DNA of 64,000 nucleotides, from positions 1,054,001 through 1,118,000 of the forward strand of contig NZ_CAJGZP010000001.1 of assembly GCF_904846155.1 (NCBI RefSeq), in the 5' to 3' direction. The notes beneath the pieces were generated by a model that saw nothing but the letters and a program-made list of their open reading frames with translations, ran no database searches and was not told the origin of the DNA. The translations under genes were made by a program, and so were the position numbers. This stretch comes from Psychrobacter fulvigenes. GTDB lineage: Bacteria > Pseudomonadota > Gammaproteobacteria > Pseudomonadales > Moraxellaceae. Positions 45,292 to 54,142 of the stretch are shown here, in pieces; the first letter of the stretch is position 1, and every line of letters starts with the position of its first letter.

Positions 45292-45430
45292 ACGGATACC
45301 TGTGGCTAAATGTGCTGAACGAATAATAAAATAGGAGATTCAACCGGCAATTTTACCATATTTCAAGAGTGGATGGTTCAAAGCGTATAGGTTTAATATA
45401 AAGCTCATCTCAACACAATAAGGGCGTACT

Positions 45431-46627
45431 CTAGTCATCTTTTGTAAGAGTGACTCCTTCTGTGAGCACTTGCGTCGTCGTGGCAAACGGTTTAGTTGCA
45501 ATAGGGTAGTCGACGTCCTTTGGCATGAGCAGGCGCATATGCGGGTAAGGGGTTGAGATGTTGGCCGCATCAAATGCAAGTTTGATCTTTTCTTGCAGGT
45601 CTTCTTTTATCTTAGGCATGCGAGCAACTGACGCAGGCTTGACCCAAAAACGCACGATGAAAAACACCCCATACTCCCCAATCTCAGCTACTGTCGCTGA
45701 GGCCTCAGGGCGGCTGAGCACCACATCAGTATCGGACAGAACTTGCAAAATCTCCTTACGAGCAAGGTCAATATCATCCTCAAATGCAATACGCATACGA
45801 ATATCAAAGCGTATGAAGTTTTTGGAGGTCAGGTTGGTCACCTCGGAGGAGGCCACGTTAGAGTTTGGAATGATGACCGTAATATTGTCTCGGGTCAAGA
45901 TATGCGTGGTGCGCAAGGCGATAACCACGACACGACCTTCATTGTCATTAATGTTAATCCAGTCGCCCACTTGAAAGGATTGCTCAAGTAGGATCGTAAT
46001 GCCAGCGATGAAGTTGGCAAGCGTCGACTGGGCAGCAAAGCCCACTGCCAAACCAACAATACCCAAACCTGCGACTAAAGAGACAATGTCAAAGCCAAAT
46101 TGCGCCATGACACTGGCCGTTCCAAGTATCCAAATCAGTACTGAAAAAACATTCTTAAGCAGCTGTTCAATAGAAGCATTGAGTCCATAATGCTGCAATA
46201 CTTTATGGATAATATGATCGGATGTCGTCCAGAGGACATAATAGATACCCGCCCAAATACTGGCTTTTGCTGTGGCTTTAACGGTATCTGGCTCAAAACT
46301 CATTTGACTCATGACGGCAATTACACTGGCAACCACCCACATATAACGCAGAGTAGAGCGTGCCATTTTAATGCGGCGCTCATTCAAGCGCAGACGCGTT
46401 TTGTTTTTCTTAATAATATAGGTCGCTAACCAATAAAAAAATCCCAATACCGCAAGCAGTATTAGGATTTTGATGCCAGTACTGACTAACTCAGCTGCAT
46501 AAGAAGACCAGTTGAGTGAATCCTCTTCTATCGAGCCACCAATGGCGAGATATAGGCTGGTATGTAAATCACGAATGATTTCTTCAAAAAAATCAGTAAT
46601 ACCAGCGATTGCCATTATGTTATCCAT
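45431..46627 (-). CDS. MscS-family mechanosensitive channel
   Basis: 398 residues. Four hydrophobic segments precede the pore helix: GLGIVGLAVGFAAQSTLANFIAGI (about 192-215) carries the glycine/alanine packing pattern of TM3. The beta domain follows (GDWININDNEGRV, RDNITVIIPNSNVASSEVTNL) and then the alpha/beta C-terminal domain. It releases solutes on hypo-osmotic shock from the inner membrane. The N-terminus is longer than in E. coli MscS (286 residues). The start is uncertain: neither the first Met nor Met5 has a clear ribosome binding site. Confidence 0.92.
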   Translation of the reverse strand: MDNIMAIAGITDFFEEIIRDLHTSLYLAIGGSIEEDSLNWSSYAAELVSTGIKILILLAVLGFFYWLATYIIKKNKTRLRLNERRIKMARSTLRYMWVVASVIAVMSQMSFEPDTVKATAKASIWAGIYYVLWTTSDHIIHKVLQHYGLNASIEQLLKNVFSVLIWILGTASVMAQFGFDIVSLVAGLGIVGLAVGFAAQSTLANFIAGITILLEQSFQVGDWININDNEGRVVVIALRTTHILTRDNITVIIPNSNVASSEVTNLTSKNFIRFDIRMRIAFEDDIDLARKEILQVLSDTDVVLSRPEASATVAEIGEYGVFFIVRFWVKPASVARMPKIKEDLQEKIKLAFDAANISTPYPHMRLLMPKDVDYPIATKPFATTTQVLTEGVTLTKDD

Positions 46628-46675
46628 GAGTATTGGGTAGTTGATACTTATCTAAAATTGTAACCGAGTCATTGT

Positions 46676-48169
46676 TTAAAAGCCATCTTCCTCTCTCTTT
46701 TCAGCTTGATGTGGGATAGACATTTGCTTTTGTACATCTCGTAGTGCGCTGCGTAGTCCCTCTAAAATAGTTGGATGATAAAAAGGCGTGTCCAGCAGCT
46801 CCTTAACGCTCAACTCATTGGTAACGGCAACGGCCAATATATGGGCGACATACTCAGCATCAGGACCCACCATACATGCGCCCAAAATCTTATCGGTTTC
46901 TTTGCAAGCATAGATGTGCAATAGACCACAGTTGACTCCCATAATACGGCTACGCCCTTGGTTATCGAAACTGACTTTACCAGTGACATGCGTGCGCTCT
47001 GAACGTTCAATCTCTGGTAGTGACATACCAACGTTAGCGATTTGGGGCTCACAAAATACAATGCCTAGTGGGATAGCAGGTGGGCGAATATAAGCACCGA
47101 CATTATCACGGCAAACCTCGCTTCCTGCACTGAAACCTTCGTCACTGGCGACATGAAGAAGAGGTAAATGTGCATTAGCGTCGCCAACGATATATAGCTG
47201 CAAGTCGCCGATCTGGCCAGTATTGATGTTTAGGTTTTTTGGACGATTTTTGTCATCGAGCTCGACTCCTAGGTTTTCTATCCCTAGCTGATTGATATTG
47301 TTGCGACGTCCAGTCGCTACTAGAACGCACTCACCTTGCCACTGCTGCGATTGGCCAGCACTGTCTTTATAATCAATAAATGCTGATGGAGCTTCATTGT
47401 CTGCATTGGTTTGCGTGCCAACGTCTATGATTTTACTGTCGAGCTGCATAGTGAGCTCATGACCTAGGCACTCAATGGCTTTTTGATTGATGTCTTCATC
47501 TCTTAAACCACCGACACGATTGACACGATTGAATAAGGTGACATCGACGCCCAAGCGAGTAAACGCCTGTGCCAGCTCTAAGCCAATAGCACCCGTGCCA
47601 ACGACAGCCATAGATGCTGGCAGGTCTGTTAGTTCAAACACAGTATCGGAGGTAATCAGAGTTTTACCGAGCTTATCTACCCAACCTTCTGGTACAAATG
47701 GTGAGCTACCTGTGGCGACAATGATTTTATCTGCGGCAATCAGCTCATCGTTTACCTCGATCAGTCCTTCTTTATTAATATAAGCACGCCCTGATATCTT
47801 TTTATCCTCAGGCCAGCTCTCAACTTGTCTTTTGACGAACCCAGCAAACCGATCACGCTCAGCTTGTACTCGGGACATGACTTGCTTGCCGTCTATCTGC
47901 ACATCTGCATGAACGCCAAACTCCTTGGAGCTCTTTGCTTCATGGGCGCGAGCTGCTGCTGCAATCAGTAGTTTGCTTGGCATACATCCAATGGTGGCAC
48001 AGATTGTGGTCCAAATCCCATCATTGATAATTACAATGTTTTCAGTGGTTTTCTGTGCTTGGCGAAAGGCGTTTTGCCCAGCTGTACCAGCACCAATGAC
48101 TGCAACTGAGACTTTGCGGGTTGTTTTTTCAGAGGTATTCGTAGAGGCGTTGTTAGATTTTTGGTTCAT
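46676..48169 (-). CDS. Lipoamide-dehydrogenase-like flavoprotein disulfide reductase
   Basis: 497 residues of the class I pyridine nucleotide-disulfide oxidoreductase family. VIGAGTAGQNAF (FAD site) and the redox pair Cys57/Cys62 (CATIGCMPSK, where most members read CxNxGC) are visible. So are VVGTGAIGLELAQAF (NAD site), YIVGDANAHLPLLHVASDEG and the catalytic His465/Glu470 (HPTILE). It is not next to pyruvate or 2-oxoglutarate dehydrogenase genes, so a role as E3 of those complexes is unlikely on context. A stand-alone disulfide or quinone reductase is possible. The N-terminus carries about 18 extra Ser/Thr/Asn-rich residues. Confidence 0.87.
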   Translation of the reverse strand: MNQKSNNASTNTSEKTTRKVSVAVIGAGTAGQNAFRQAQKTTENIVIINDGIWTTICATIGCMPSKLLIAAAARAHEAKSSKEFGVHADVQIDGKQVMSRVQAERDRFAGFVKRQVESWPEDKKISGRAYINKEGLIEVNDELIAADKIIVATGSSPFVPEGWVDKLGKTLITSDTVFELTDLPASMAVVGTGAIGLELAQAFTRLGVDVTLFNRVNRVGGLRDEDINQKAIECLGHELTMQLDSKIIDVGTQTNADNEAPSAFIDYKDSAGQSQQWQGECVLVATGRRNNINQLGIENLGVELDDKNRPKNLNINTGQIGDLQLYIVGDANAHLPLLHVASDEGFSAGSEVCRDNVGAYIRPPAIPLGIVFCEPQIANVGMSLPEIERSERTHVTGKVSFDNQGRSRIMGVNCGLLHIYACKETDKILGACMVGPDAEYVAHILAVAVTNELSVKELLDTPFYHPTILEGLRSALRDVQKQMSIPHQAEKREEDGF

Positions 48170-48504
48170 ATTACTCTCAAGTTAGTGATTTTAGTTATGA
48201 TTTTGATAGCTAGATTTTCGGAGGTAAATTTCAATTATTAAGGCATCCTTTATTATCACTCAGCAGCATTAGGGTAGCAAGGAATAGAAAAAACACTGCC
48301 ATCATCACTACTTTAATTAACAAATACTTACTATTTCTGTGGCATATAAATTGCAGTGAATTGCCGCATTTAATGAATAAACATGCATTATTTTAGTTTG
48401 TATGTAATGGAGGTTTGAAAGAAGAGCTGTGCATTATTTTTATACCACAGCTTTGATTGAATCATAAATTAAAAATATTAAATTATATAATTGAAGGCGA
48501 CTTA
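48170..48504. other. Non-coding gap between divergent genes
   Basis: AT-rich. It presumably contains promoters of the flavoprotein gene and the DUF1800 operon. No hairpin, repeat or ORF stands out. Confidence 0.5.
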
Positions 48505-50358
48505 ATGGAATGTTTTAGCAAAAAGCCATTGCTATCTACTATTGATAGCACTGGTAGCGATGCTGTGTTACAGCAAATAAAGTTTGAACCTACTGATAAG
48601 AGACAAAATTTTTATTCATTTGACTTAAAGTTGCCTATCATAAGCTCTACCGCTTTAATGCTCGCTGCCTGTGGAGGCGGAGGTGGAGACGAATCGCCAA
48701 GCACAAGTTCTGGGAATACAAGTTCTGGGAATACAGGTTCTAGCAATACGGGCCCTGATAGTAGCAAACCCACTCAAAAACCTAACAACCCTTCCACCCT
48801 TCTGACTGATACTGACGCTGCTAGGTTCTTACAACAAGCCCAATTTTCATCGACGAAAGCTGAAATTGAATCGCTTAAAAGTATCGGTATCCATCAATGG
48901 TTAAATAATCAATTTGCTATGCCCATTGCGATCACAGGTTATGACTGGTTACTGCAACGCGGTGTGAACAATGAAAAGTATCGCTTTGATAGAAACCCTG
49001 TGGATTGGATGGCATGGCAACAACTGTTCTCTTCTAAAGATACTTTACGTAAACGTACCGCTTTAGCTCTTTCTGAAATTTTGGTCGTGTCTTCTCATGG
49101 CGTGTTTTTGCCCTTGCATTCTTTTTCTATCGCTGCCTACTGGGATGTTCTCAATGAGCATGCTTTTGGTAACTTTAGAGATCTTCTAAAGGCGATTACC
49201 TTAAACTTAGCGATGGGAGACTTCTTAGATTTAATCAGTAGCAAAAAAGCCAATGATAGAGGGCGTAGGCCAGATGAAAATTTTGCCCGTGAGCTTATGC
49301 AGCTGTTTACTATTGGGCTGATAGAGTTAAATCTTGATGGTACACCTAAGTTAAATGGTGGCCAGCCAATAGAGACTTATACTCAAGAGACGGTGACTAA
49401 TGTTGCTCAGGCATTGACTGGATGGAGCGTAGATGAATCTTATGATACACACTACACTACTACAGATCCTAGCGCGCATCGTGCTCCCATGGTTAATTCA
49501 CCAGACAATCATGATACTCGTAGCGTGAGTTTTTTTGGTATCACTGTACCAGCAGGAGCAAGTGGCGAGCAAGCGTTAGATATTGTAATGGACACCTTAT
49601 TTAACCACGCTAATATTGCTCCTTTTATCTCAAAACAACTTATTCAGCGTCTGGTAACCAGCAACCCAAGTCCTGACTATGTCAGAAGAGTAGCCACTGT
49701 GTTTAATCGTGATGATAGTGGTACACGTGGTAATTTAAGGTCAGTTTTACAGGCTATTTTAACCGATATTGAGGCGCGAAAGTTGCCCGTTAAAGATATA
49801 CCGGCTATTGGTAAAGTGCGTGAACCTATAGTGAGATATATCCAGTGGGTACATACTTTTACGAACCGTAAAAGCATATCAGGTGAGTGGGCTATTAGTA
49901 ACACGTTAAGTAGTAGATGGCACTTCAATCAAAGCCCACTCAAAGGGCCTTCTGTATTTAATTTTTTCGATGTCGATTATGCGCCTAGTACTAGTGACTT
50001 CGTTAGTAATAACTTAGTAGCCCCAGAATTGCAGTTGCATAATGAGACTTCTACAGTGGGCTACATTAATTTTATGAAAATAATTATTCAGAATGGGGTG
50101 CATTATTTATTTGATGAGTCCCAGCCTGAGATATTGCCAGAATATAGTGAAGAAATGAAACTATATGATCAACCTGAAAAGCTCGTTGCTCATCTCAATC
50201 TGGTTCTGTGCGCGAACCAGATGTCAGACGATACTACATCCCTTATCGTTGAAGCGCTAGAAGATATAACGGACCGAGATCCTGATTGGGGTAAAAACCG
50301 TGTCTATTCAGCGGTATTACTGACAATGGCCAGTCCTGAGTACTTGGTGCAAAAATAA
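48505..50358 (+). CDS. DUF1800-family exported protein, probable lipoprotein
   Basis: 617 residues from ATG 48505, preceded by GAAGG; an in-frame TTG at 48457 lacks a ribosome binding site. About 40 polar residues come before a hydrophobic segment ending in a lipobox-like LAAC with a glycine run (CGGGGGDES). A 15-bp-period Ser/Gly/Asn/Thr repeat follows. The DUF1800 domain includes FLQQAQFSSTKAEIES, RKRTALALSEILVVSSHG, NFARELMQLFTIGLIELN and the RWHFNQSPLKGPSVFNFF region. The family is exported and always paired with DUF1501, as here; its biochemistry is unknown. The unusually long polar N-region before the hydrophobic core is worth checking. Confidence 0.88.
   Translation: MECFSKKPLLSTIDSTGSDAVLQQIKFEPTDKRQNFYSFDLKLPIISSTALMLAACGGGGGDESPSTSSGNTSSGNTGSSNTGPDSSKPTQKPNNPSTLLTDTDAARFLQQAQFSSTKAEIESLKSIGIHQWLNNQFAMPIAITGYDWLLQRGVNNEKYRFDRNPVDWMAWQQLFSSKDTLRKRTALALSEILVVSSHGVFLPLHSFSIAAYWDVLNEHAFGNFRDLLKAITLNLAMGDFLDLISSKKANDRGRRPDENFARELMQLFTIGLIELNLDGTPKLNGGQPIETYTQETVTNVAQALTGWSVDESYDTHYTTTDPSAHRAPMVNSPDNHDTRSVSFFGITVPAGASGEQALDIVMDTLFNHANIAPFISKQLIQRLVTSNPSPDYVRRVATVFNRDDSGTRGNLRSVLQAILTDIEARKLPVKDIPAIGKVREPIVRYIQWVHTFTNRKSISGEWAISNTLSSRWHFNQSPLKGPSVFNFFDVDYAPSTSDFVSNNLVAPELQLHNETSTVGYINFMKIIIQNGVHYLFDESQPEILPEYSEEMKLYDQPEKLVAHLNLVLCANQMSDDTTSLIVEALEDITDRDPDWGKNRVYSAVLLTMASPEYLVQK
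48706..48753 (+). repeat. 15-bp tandem repeat in the DUF1800 gene linker
   Basis: Three imperfect copies of ACAAGTTCTGGGAAT encode SSGNT-type units just after the glycine-rich lipobox, a plausible slippage-prone linker. Confidence 0.7.
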
Positions 50359-50415
50359 GAGCATTGTTATTGCTATATATCAAGCATAGTACTTCGATTA
50401 AAAGATTATGAGTAA

Positions 50416-51795
50416 ATGATTATGAGTGAACTATCAAGAAGAGCATTTCTAAAGCGTTTAGGCTACTTAACGGCAGCAGGTGTAGCCAGTCCTCTTACGC
50501 TCAATATGATGGGTGTGGCAGAAGCAGCTACACACACAGCTACCGACTATAAAGCGTTAGTCTGTGTATTTTTGGACGGGGGTAATGATCAAGCAAATAC
50601 TCTTATTCCAATCGATACTACCAACTACAATACTTATAAAAAGGTGCGACAAGACATTGCGTTAGATCGATCCGCCGTGTTGCCATTGAGGCCAACGACC
50701 AACTTAGCAGATGGGTTAAAATGGGGATTTCACCCTAAGCTTACAGGCTTAAACAGTTTGTTCCATCTTAAAAAGCTTGCGGTCTTACAGAATGTCGGCA
50801 CCTTAATTGAACCAACCTCGCTTGCTCAATATAAAAGCAAATCTGTCGCGCTACCACAAAAGCTATTTGCGCATAATAGCCAAAAGGATTTATGGGAAAC
50901 GACCGCTTCCAAAGCCTTTAGAGAGGGTTGGGGAGGAAAGATTGGTGATTTGATTCTGAATCAGAATACGCAATCTATGTTTACCTGTATTAGTACCACT
51001 GACAACTCTTTGTTCTTAACAGGAGACCGTGCCACTGCAATAAACGTCAGCTCTGACGGTATTATTCCTATTTGGTATGCTAGAGAAAACAGTTGGCTAT
51101 ATAATTCACAAAAAACCGCCGCAGCGTTGAGAAAAATTATTACCTCACCCCGTAACAATATTATGGAAAACCATATTAATTTAGTTACTAGGCGTTCTAT
51201 GGAGGCTGAAAAGCTTATGTCGTCTGCCCTAAGAGAGTCTGGTGAGTTAAAGACGCAGTTTACTACTGGTAATTCACTGGCTGATCAGCTAAAGACCGTG
51301 GCAAGATTGATAAAATCTCGTGATACTCTTGGGGTCAAAAGGCAGGTGTTTTTTGTAAAAGTTGGTGACTTTGATACCCATAGTAATCTGCTCAGTAGAC
51401 ATGAAAAGCTGATGGCTGTGCTCGATGATGCTTTATCTAGCTTTTACCAAGCCACTGAAGAATTGGGTGTGACTCAAAATGTTACTACCTTTACGGCATC
51501 AGATTTTGGACGTACCTTTAGTAGTAATGGTAACGGCTCCGACCATGGTTGGGGCAGTCATCATCTGATCATGGGTGGCGCGGTTAACGGTAGGGAGTTT
51601 TATGGGAAAGCGCCAGAGATTGGTTTGGATACTCCTGAAGATGTAGGTCAAGGTAGATTGCTTCCAACGACATCTATTGACGAATATTCAGCGACGTTAG
51701 CAAAGTGGTTTGGGGTATCAGATAGTGATTTGGGGTTGATAGCACCAAATCTTTATAAGTTTGATAAGCCAGATCTAGGATTTATGAGTCGCTAA
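50416..51795 (+). CDS. DUF1501-family Tat-exported protein
   Basis: 459 residues. The N-terminus is a twin-arginine signal: SRRAFLKRL, then a hydrophobic stretch ending near VAEAATH, so the protein is exported folded. The body shows VFLDGGNDQANTLIP, GFHPKLTGL, FFVKVGDFDTHSNLL and the sulfatase-like end region TASDFGRTFSSNGNGSDHGWGSHH. It lies 57 bases downstream of its DUF1800 partner, consistent with one operon. Family members belong to the alkaline-phosphatase-like superfamily, but no substrate is known. The in-frame ATG two codons in is an equally possible start. Confidence 0.9.
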   Translation: MIMSELSRRAFLKRLGYLTAAGVASPLTLNMMGVAEAATHTATDYKALVCVFLDGGNDQANTLIPIDTTNYNTYKKVRQDIALDRSAVLPLRPTTNLADGLKWGFHPKLTGLNSLFHLKKLAVLQNVGTLIEPTSLAQYKSKSVALPQKLFAHNSQKDLWETTASKAFREGWGGKIGDLILNQNTQSMFTCISTTDNSLFLTGDRATAINVSSDGIIPIWYARENSWLYNSQKTAAALRKIITSPRNNIMENHINLVTRRSMEAEKLMSSALRESGELKTQFTTGNSLADQLKTVARLIKSRDTLGVKRQVFFVKVGDFDTHSNLLSRHEKLMAVLDDALSSFYQATEELGVTQNVTTFTASDFGRTFSSNGNGSDHGWGSHHLIMGGAVNGREFYGKAPEIGLDTPEDVGQGRLLPTTSIDEYSATLAKWFGVSDSDLGLIAPNLYKFDKPDLGFMSR

Positions 51796-51834
51796 TACCA
51801 ATCCTACAATCAGTCCTGCGATAATATTCAAATA

Positions 51835-51869
51835 AAGTCTTGCCCAAGGTTCATTCTTAGGCAAGACTT
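51835..51869. terminator. Bidirectional terminator
   Basis: AAGTCTTGCCCAAG and CTTAGGCAAGACTT form a 14-bp stem with one mismatch, between the convergent DUF1501 and bcp genes. Confidence 0.75.
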
Positions 51870-51874
51870 ATGAT

Positions 51875-52372
51875 TTAAGAAGCCAGCACAGCCAATAAAC
51901 GTTCTGCATAGTCTTTGGCACGTAGGTTACGCTGAGCATGAGTGAGCGTACCACTTTTATCAAACACAAAGGTAGAGCGTACGAGTCCAAGCGTGATTTT
52001 GCCATACATATTTTTTTCTTTAATCACATCAAAGTATTGACATAGCTTTTCATCGCCATCACTGATTAACGGGATATGCAAATCGTGCTTGGCAATGAAC
52101 TTCTCATGTGACTCCACACTATCACGCGATACGCCGATAATATCGTAGCCAAGCGTATCAAAATCATTGATATGAGCAGTAAAGTCTGTGGCTTGCGTGG
52201 TACAACCAGGCGTGTTGTCTTTTGGATAGAAATAGAGAATAAGTCCCTTGCTAGAGTTTGTCACCAACTCTTTTAGACTGATATTATCATGGATAAAGTT
52301 ACCATCGAGCTCACGTACGATAGTGACTGGAAAGTCGGGTAGGTCAATCACTTCAGTAGTAGGTTTAGCCAT
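51875..52372 (-). CDS. bcp: Bcp/PrxQ-type thioredoxin-dependent peroxiredoxin
   Basis: 165 residues; reduces hydroperoxides in the cytoplasm. The peroxidatic motif is DNTPGCTTQATDF (Cys57). The resolving cysteine five residues later in E. coli Bcp is absent (position 62 is Asp); the only other cysteine, Cys111, matches the non-catalytic one of E. coli. This suggests one-cysteine chemistry with an external thiol partner. VSRDSVESHEKF and ISDGDEKLC complete the family pattern. AAGGAA precedes the ATG. Confidence 0.94.
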   Translation of the reverse strand: MAKPTTEVIDLPDFPVTIVRELDGNFIHDNISLKELVTNSSKGLILYFYPKDNTPGCTTQATDFTAHINDFDTLGYDIIGVSRDSVESHEKFIAKHDLHIPLISDGDEKLCQYFDVIKEKNMYGKITLGLVRSTFVFDKSGTLTHAQRNLRAKDYAERLLAVLAS

Positions 52373-52481
52373 TATAAATTCCTTGTCATTTATATATTGT
52401 TTGTGAATGTTATTAGAGCTTTAGTACTGTTTGATGATTAGTTTCACACTTTGCTCTTACATTGGCAACTGCAAAACGAAA

Positions 52482-52507
52482 AAAAGACTGACGATTGCCA
52501 GTCTTTT
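52482..52507 (-). terminator. Terminator of the small periplasmic protein gene
   Basis: AAAAGACTG and CAGTCTTTT form a 9-bp stem with an 8-base loop. A longer T run follows on the minus strand. Confidence 0.88.
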
Positions 52508-52531
52508 ATATGAGACATTTTACTTATGAGG

Positions 52532-52861
52532 TTAAGCAGGTTTTTGTGGCTGCTTTAGATCCAGCCCTTCGGTGCATTGCTGCAAGTCTTTTTGCATCTT
52601 TTTAACGTATGGCAGGCTTGAAGGATCTTTTTTATCCTTAGCATAGCTCTCGATTTCCCACATTTGACCGATGGTCATTTTACTACGGACACCAATGGTA
52701 CAGTTACACAGTTTTGTCGCAGTACTTTTATCAGCGACTTTGTATTTGACGGCGCCAGCGACACACTGATTGATATTATCTTGCTTGATATCGGTAGCGT
52801 TCGCTTGTGGTATAGCCATAAGACCGATCAGCGCTAAAGGTAGTGCTTGCAACAGCTTCAT
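52532..52861 (-). CDS. Small periplasmic protein with paired cysteines
   Basis: 109 residues with a cleavable signal peptide (MKLLQALPLALIGLMAIPQANA, about 22 residues). The mature domain has four cysteines (NQCVAG, KLCNCTIG, LQQCTEG), likely forming two disulfides, and no lipobox. It ends in a Gln/Lys/Pro tail. The cysteine spacing (C, CxC, C) resembles the lipoprotein at 4040-4432 (C, CxC, C), so the two may be distant relatives. Function unknown. AGAGGAAG precedes the ATG. Confidence 0.82.
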   Translation of the reverse strand: MKLLQALPLALIGLMAIPQANATDIKQDNINQCVAGAVKYKVADKSTATKLCNCTIGVRSKMTIGQMWEIESYAKDKKDPSSLPYVKKMQKDLQQCTEGLDLKQPQKPA

Positions 52862-53036
52862 AAACTTCCTCTTATTTACTATGAATACAGTGGTTCATAC
52901 GATAGCAATTATATTGACTAAATAACACCGTACGCGTGCTGTCTTGATGCAAGTAAATGTTACGCTTTTGTTTATACTATCTCGAAGCCGCCAATGCTCA
53001 TACATAGTTGCCACCTGAAAGCGCTTGAGCTAGCAA

Positions 53037-53834
53037 CTAATTTTGAGACTGATATTGGGGCTGATAGTGAGTAGGATCAGAGACGCCAGCTTGAGCAAAC
53101 CCTTGACGGCGTAGCGCGCAGCTATCGCATAATCCGCATGCACGGCCTTGATTGTCTGCTTGATAACAAGAGATGGTTTGCGCATAGTCAACCCCAAGCG
53201 ATAATCCAAGCTCAATGGTTTTTGCTTTAGAGAGCTGTTGTAGTGGCGTTTGAATGGTTAGCCGATGACCAGTAACCCCAGCTTTGGTTGCTAGGTTGGC
53301 CATATGTTCAAAAGCGGCAATATATTCAGGACGGCAGTCAGGATAGCCAGAGTAATCCACTGAACTGACACCGATGACGATGTGATTGGCATCGGTCACT
53401 TCTGCAACAGCAAGCGCATAGGACAAAAATATCGTATTACGCGCGGGTACGTAGGTATTAGGAATGGCATCGTTATCAATCGTATCGTATTTTTTATTAG
53501 GAAACTTATCAGCATCACTGTCTGGCACGATCATACTGTGATCAGTTAGGGATGAGCCGCCAAGCTGGGCAATGTCGATATCAATAATGCGGTGATTGAC
53601 TCCAGCCGTTTCGGCAATAGTCTTTGCCGCGACAAGCTCGCTATTGTGGCGCTGACCATAGTTAAAGCTTACCGCGGTGACAGCTGCATAGCGCGCCTTA
53701 GCCCAATAAAGACAAGTGACCGAGTCAAGCCCTCCTGACAATAGAACGACAGCGTTCTGATTATTCTCTAGAGTGGTCACAGTAGAGTCAGGTTCTTGAT
53801 TCAGTGAGGTAGGTGGCAGCGAAACATTAGTCAT
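53037..53834 (-). CDS. queC: 7-cyano-7-deazaguanine synthase QueC
   Basis: Converts 7-carboxy-7-deazaguanine to preQ0 with ATP and ammonia, the step after QueE. 265 residues. The N-terminal 25 residues are an extension. PP-loop SGGLDS lies at 33-38, and the zinc cysteines appear in [18 protein letters not shown] near the C-terminus. [15 protein letters not shown] and [13 protein letters not shown] are typical. Divergent from ttcA. The ribosome binding site is weak. Confidence 0.97.
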   Translation of the reverse strand: MTNVSLPPTSLNQEPDSTVTTLENNQNAVVLLSGGLDSVTCLYWAKARYAAVTAVSFNYGQRHNSELVAAKTIAETAGVNHRIIDIDIAQLGGSSLTDHSMIVPDSDADKFPNKKYDTIDNDAIPNTYVPARNTIFLSYALAVAEVTDANHIVIGVSSVDYSGYPDCRPEYIAAFEHMANLATKAGVTGHRLTIQTPLQQLSKAKTIELGLSLGVDYAQTISCYQADNQGRACGLCDSCALRRQGFAQAGVSDPTHYQPQYQSQN

Positions 53835-53922
53835 AGTGTTGGGTCTATCAACAATTGGCGAAAAGCGGCTATTTTAGCAAATTTAGCCTCATTACTGAAC
53901 CGTAAAGGCAAAACGACAGAGG

Positions 53923-53967
53923 CTATGCTAAAAATACTATGCTAAAAAGACCATACTAAAAAGACTG
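53923..53967. repeat. Short degenerate tandem repeat
   Basis: Three imperfect units of about 14-16 bases (CTATGCTAAAAATA, CTATGCTAAAAAGAC, CATACTAAAAAGACTG) lie in the queC-ttcA spacer, upstream of the ttcA promoter. Confidence 0.5.
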
Positions 53968-54027
53968 AGCTACAAAGCCTATGCTCAATAGCGATTATAT
54001 TTAACGTCATCATTTAATGGCTATCTT

Positions 54028-54056
54028 TTCAAACTGTTAGCAAAATTTGTTATAAT
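54028..54056 (+). promoter_or_regulatory. Candidate ttcA promoter, extended -10
   Basis: A perfect TATAAT (54051-54056) preceded by TGT forms an extended -10; TTCAAA lies 17 bases upstream. It is 87 bases before the ttcA ATG. Confidence 0.65.
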
Positions 54057-54142
54057 CGCTGGGATTTTTATGAGACGCTTCATTTCACCTCATTGACAGT
54101 CGCCTTCTTGCAAACCATCCCTGTAATGATATTGAGTAATTT

